DNA from: an uncultured Clostridia bacterium
Lineage (GTDB): Bacteria; Bacillota; Clostridia; Christensenellales; Borkfalkiaceae
Assembly (NCBI GenBank): GCA_947174975.1
Contig: CAMWLA010000061.1
Location: forward strand, 1 to 7,419
Reading direction: 5' to 3'
Length of the DNA: 7,419 bases
This document shows, piece after piece, positions 6,472 to 7,419 of this stretch; the first letter of the stretch is position 1; every line of letters begins with the position of its first letter. Position numbers and translations under genes: made by a program. Under the pieces are notes generated by a model. The model did no database searches, was not told where the DNA came from, and saw nothing but the letters and a program-made list of their open reading frames with translations.

Positions 6472-6482
6472 ACAAGCATATA

Positions 6483-7419
6483 ATGATTAATCACGGCAGT
6501 GAAATCAAGATATTTTCTGGCACGTCGAATAAACCTCTTGCCGAGGCGATTGCATCCAAGCTTAATACTTCGCTTGGTGAAATGGAAATTACGCACTTTT
6601 CCGATGGCGAAATTTACGTAAGGTATGAAGAATCGATTCGCGGTAAAGACGTGTTTCTTATTCAGTCCACAAGCGCACCCGTAAATGATAATCTTATGGA
6701 ACTGCTTGTAATGATTGACGCCGCTCGCCGTGCAAGTGCGGGAAGAATTACTGCCGTAATTCCTTATTTCGGTTATGCAAGGCAAGACAGAAAAGCACGC
6801 TCGCGCGAGCCGATAACGGCAAAGCTTGTCGCGAACTTAATTACTTCCGCGGGGGCAGACAGAGTGCTTACGATGGATTTGCATTGCTTGCAAATTCAAG
6901 GATTTTTTGATATTCCGTTGGACAACCTTGTCGGCGGACCTACACTGTATAATTATTTTAAATCGAAAGTGGACAATGATTTGGTAGTTGTTTCGCCAGA
7001 TATCGGTTCTGTCGTAAGGGCAAGAAAGGTTGCCGCGCGCATGAACGCGAAGATGGCTATTATCGATAAACGTCGGCCTAAAGCAAACGTTATGGAAGTT
7101 ATGAACATAATTGGTGAGGTCAAAGGCAAAAACTGCCTTATGGTTGACGACATTGTCGATACTGCGGGGACTATGGCAAACGGTGCAATGGCGCTTCGCG
7201 ATGCCGGGGCAAAAGAAATATACGGGTGCTGTTCTCATGGAGTGCTTTCGGGTTCGGCTATTGAACTTCTTTCAAAATCTCCTATAAGCGAGTTTGCAAT
7301 TCTCGATACGATAAATATTCCGAAAGAGAAACTGTTGCCGATATTTAAAATAATTTCAACAGCGCCGATTTTTGCGTCGGCAATTGAAAACGTTTACCTT
7401 GACAGACCCATGTCAAAAA
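6483..7419 (+). CDS. prs: Ribose-phosphate pyrophosphokinase (PRPP synthetase), C-terminus cut by window edge
   Basis: This enzyme makes 5-phosphoribosyl 1-diphosphate from ribose 5-phosphate and ATP, the precursor for purines, pyrimidines, NAD, His and Trp. It is a cytoplasmic class I (phosphate-activated, hexameric) type by similarity. The open frame gives 312 codons with no stop. Homologues are about 315-320 aa, and the visible end (ENVYLDRPMSK) lines up with the usual C-terminus, so only a few residues are missing. Signatures in order: HFSDGEIYV (38-46), QSTSAPVNDNLMELL (61-75), AVIPYFGYARQDRK (91-104) for ATP binding, MDLHCLQIQGFFDIPLDN (131-148), VVSPDIGSVVRARK (169-182), DKRRPKANVMEV (195-206), and the ribose-phosphate-binding loop VDDIVDTAGT (221-230). 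DIGS replaces the more usual D-x-G-G, a mild variation. Its own promoter and Shine-Dalgarno mark it as separate from the tadA run. Confidence 0.97.
   Translation, partial: MINHGSEIKIFSGTSNKPLAEAIASKLNTSLGEMEITHFSDGEIYVRYEESIRGKDVFLIQSTSAPVNDNLMELLVMIDAARRASAGRITAVIPYFGYARQDRKARSREPITAKLVANLITSAGADRVLTMDLHCLQIQGFFDIPLDNLVGGPTLYNYFKSKVDNDLVVVSPDIGSVVRARKVAARMNAKMAIIDKRRPKANVMEVMNIIGEVKGKNCLMVDDIVDTAGTMANGAMALRDAGAKEIYGCCSHGVLSGSAIELLSKSPISEFAILDTINIPKEKLLPIFKIISTAPIFASAIENVYLDRPMSK

Noticed and set aside
6390..6482. Riboswitch or terminator between tadA and prs
   Set aside because: Only a 4-bp hairpin (CTTA/TAAG) is visible, with no U-tract and no recognisable aptamer core.
6402..7238. Minus-strand open frames opposite prs (6402-6785, 6837-7238, 6953-7153)
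   Set aside because: The plus-strand prs frame carries every PRPP synthetase signature across this stretch; the antisense products are not protein-like.

Overview
The window reads as ordinary chromosomal housekeeping DNA from a low-to-moderate GC Firmicute, most likely an uncultured or gut-type member of the Clostridia. The evidence is the AT-rich intergenic DNA with near-consensus sigma-A promoters, a pheST operon under a tRNA-Phe T-box leader (a Gram-positive regulatory device), a PheS with the four-cysteine insertion common in Firmicutes, and Firmicute-like RlmH, TadA and Prs proteins. I cannot place it to genus.

Left arm, minus strand (1-3650): a sigma-A promoter (3620-3648) drives a leader of about 250 nt that folds as a T-box. 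A UUC (Phe) specifier at 3515-3517, a UGGU bulge matched to the ACCA end of tRNA-Phe, and mutually exclusive antiterminator and terminator helices can all be read directly. It is followed by pheS (complete) and pheT (complete except for its last few tens of residues, which run off the left edge). Together these make the two subunits of phenylalanyl-tRNA synthetase, and expression should rise when uncharged tRNA-Phe accumulates.

Right arm, plus strand (3681-6389): a divergent promoter drives a tightly packed four-gene run. It encodes a CPBP-family membrane protease homologue, RlmH (23S rRNA pseudouridine-1915 methyltransferase), a small cytoplasmic M14-type zinc carboxypeptidase, and TadA (tRNA A34 deaminase). 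Adjacent genes overlap by 1, 17 and 11 nt, so translational coupling is likely. The first gene appears to start at or next to the predicted transcription start, so its message may be leaderless.

The last gene (6483 to the right edge) is prs, PRPP synthetase, with its own promoter and Shine-Dalgarno. It lacks only the extreme C-terminus.

The window is dominated by translation and RNA-modification functions (PheST, RlmH, TadA) plus central nucleotide metabolism (Prs). I saw no mobile element, CRISPR array, tRNA or rRNA gene. I found no convincing new biological system. The points worth a second look are the fully readable T-box, the apparent leaderless start of the CPBP gene, and the M14 protein with an altered substrate-pocket residue inside an RNA-modification operon.
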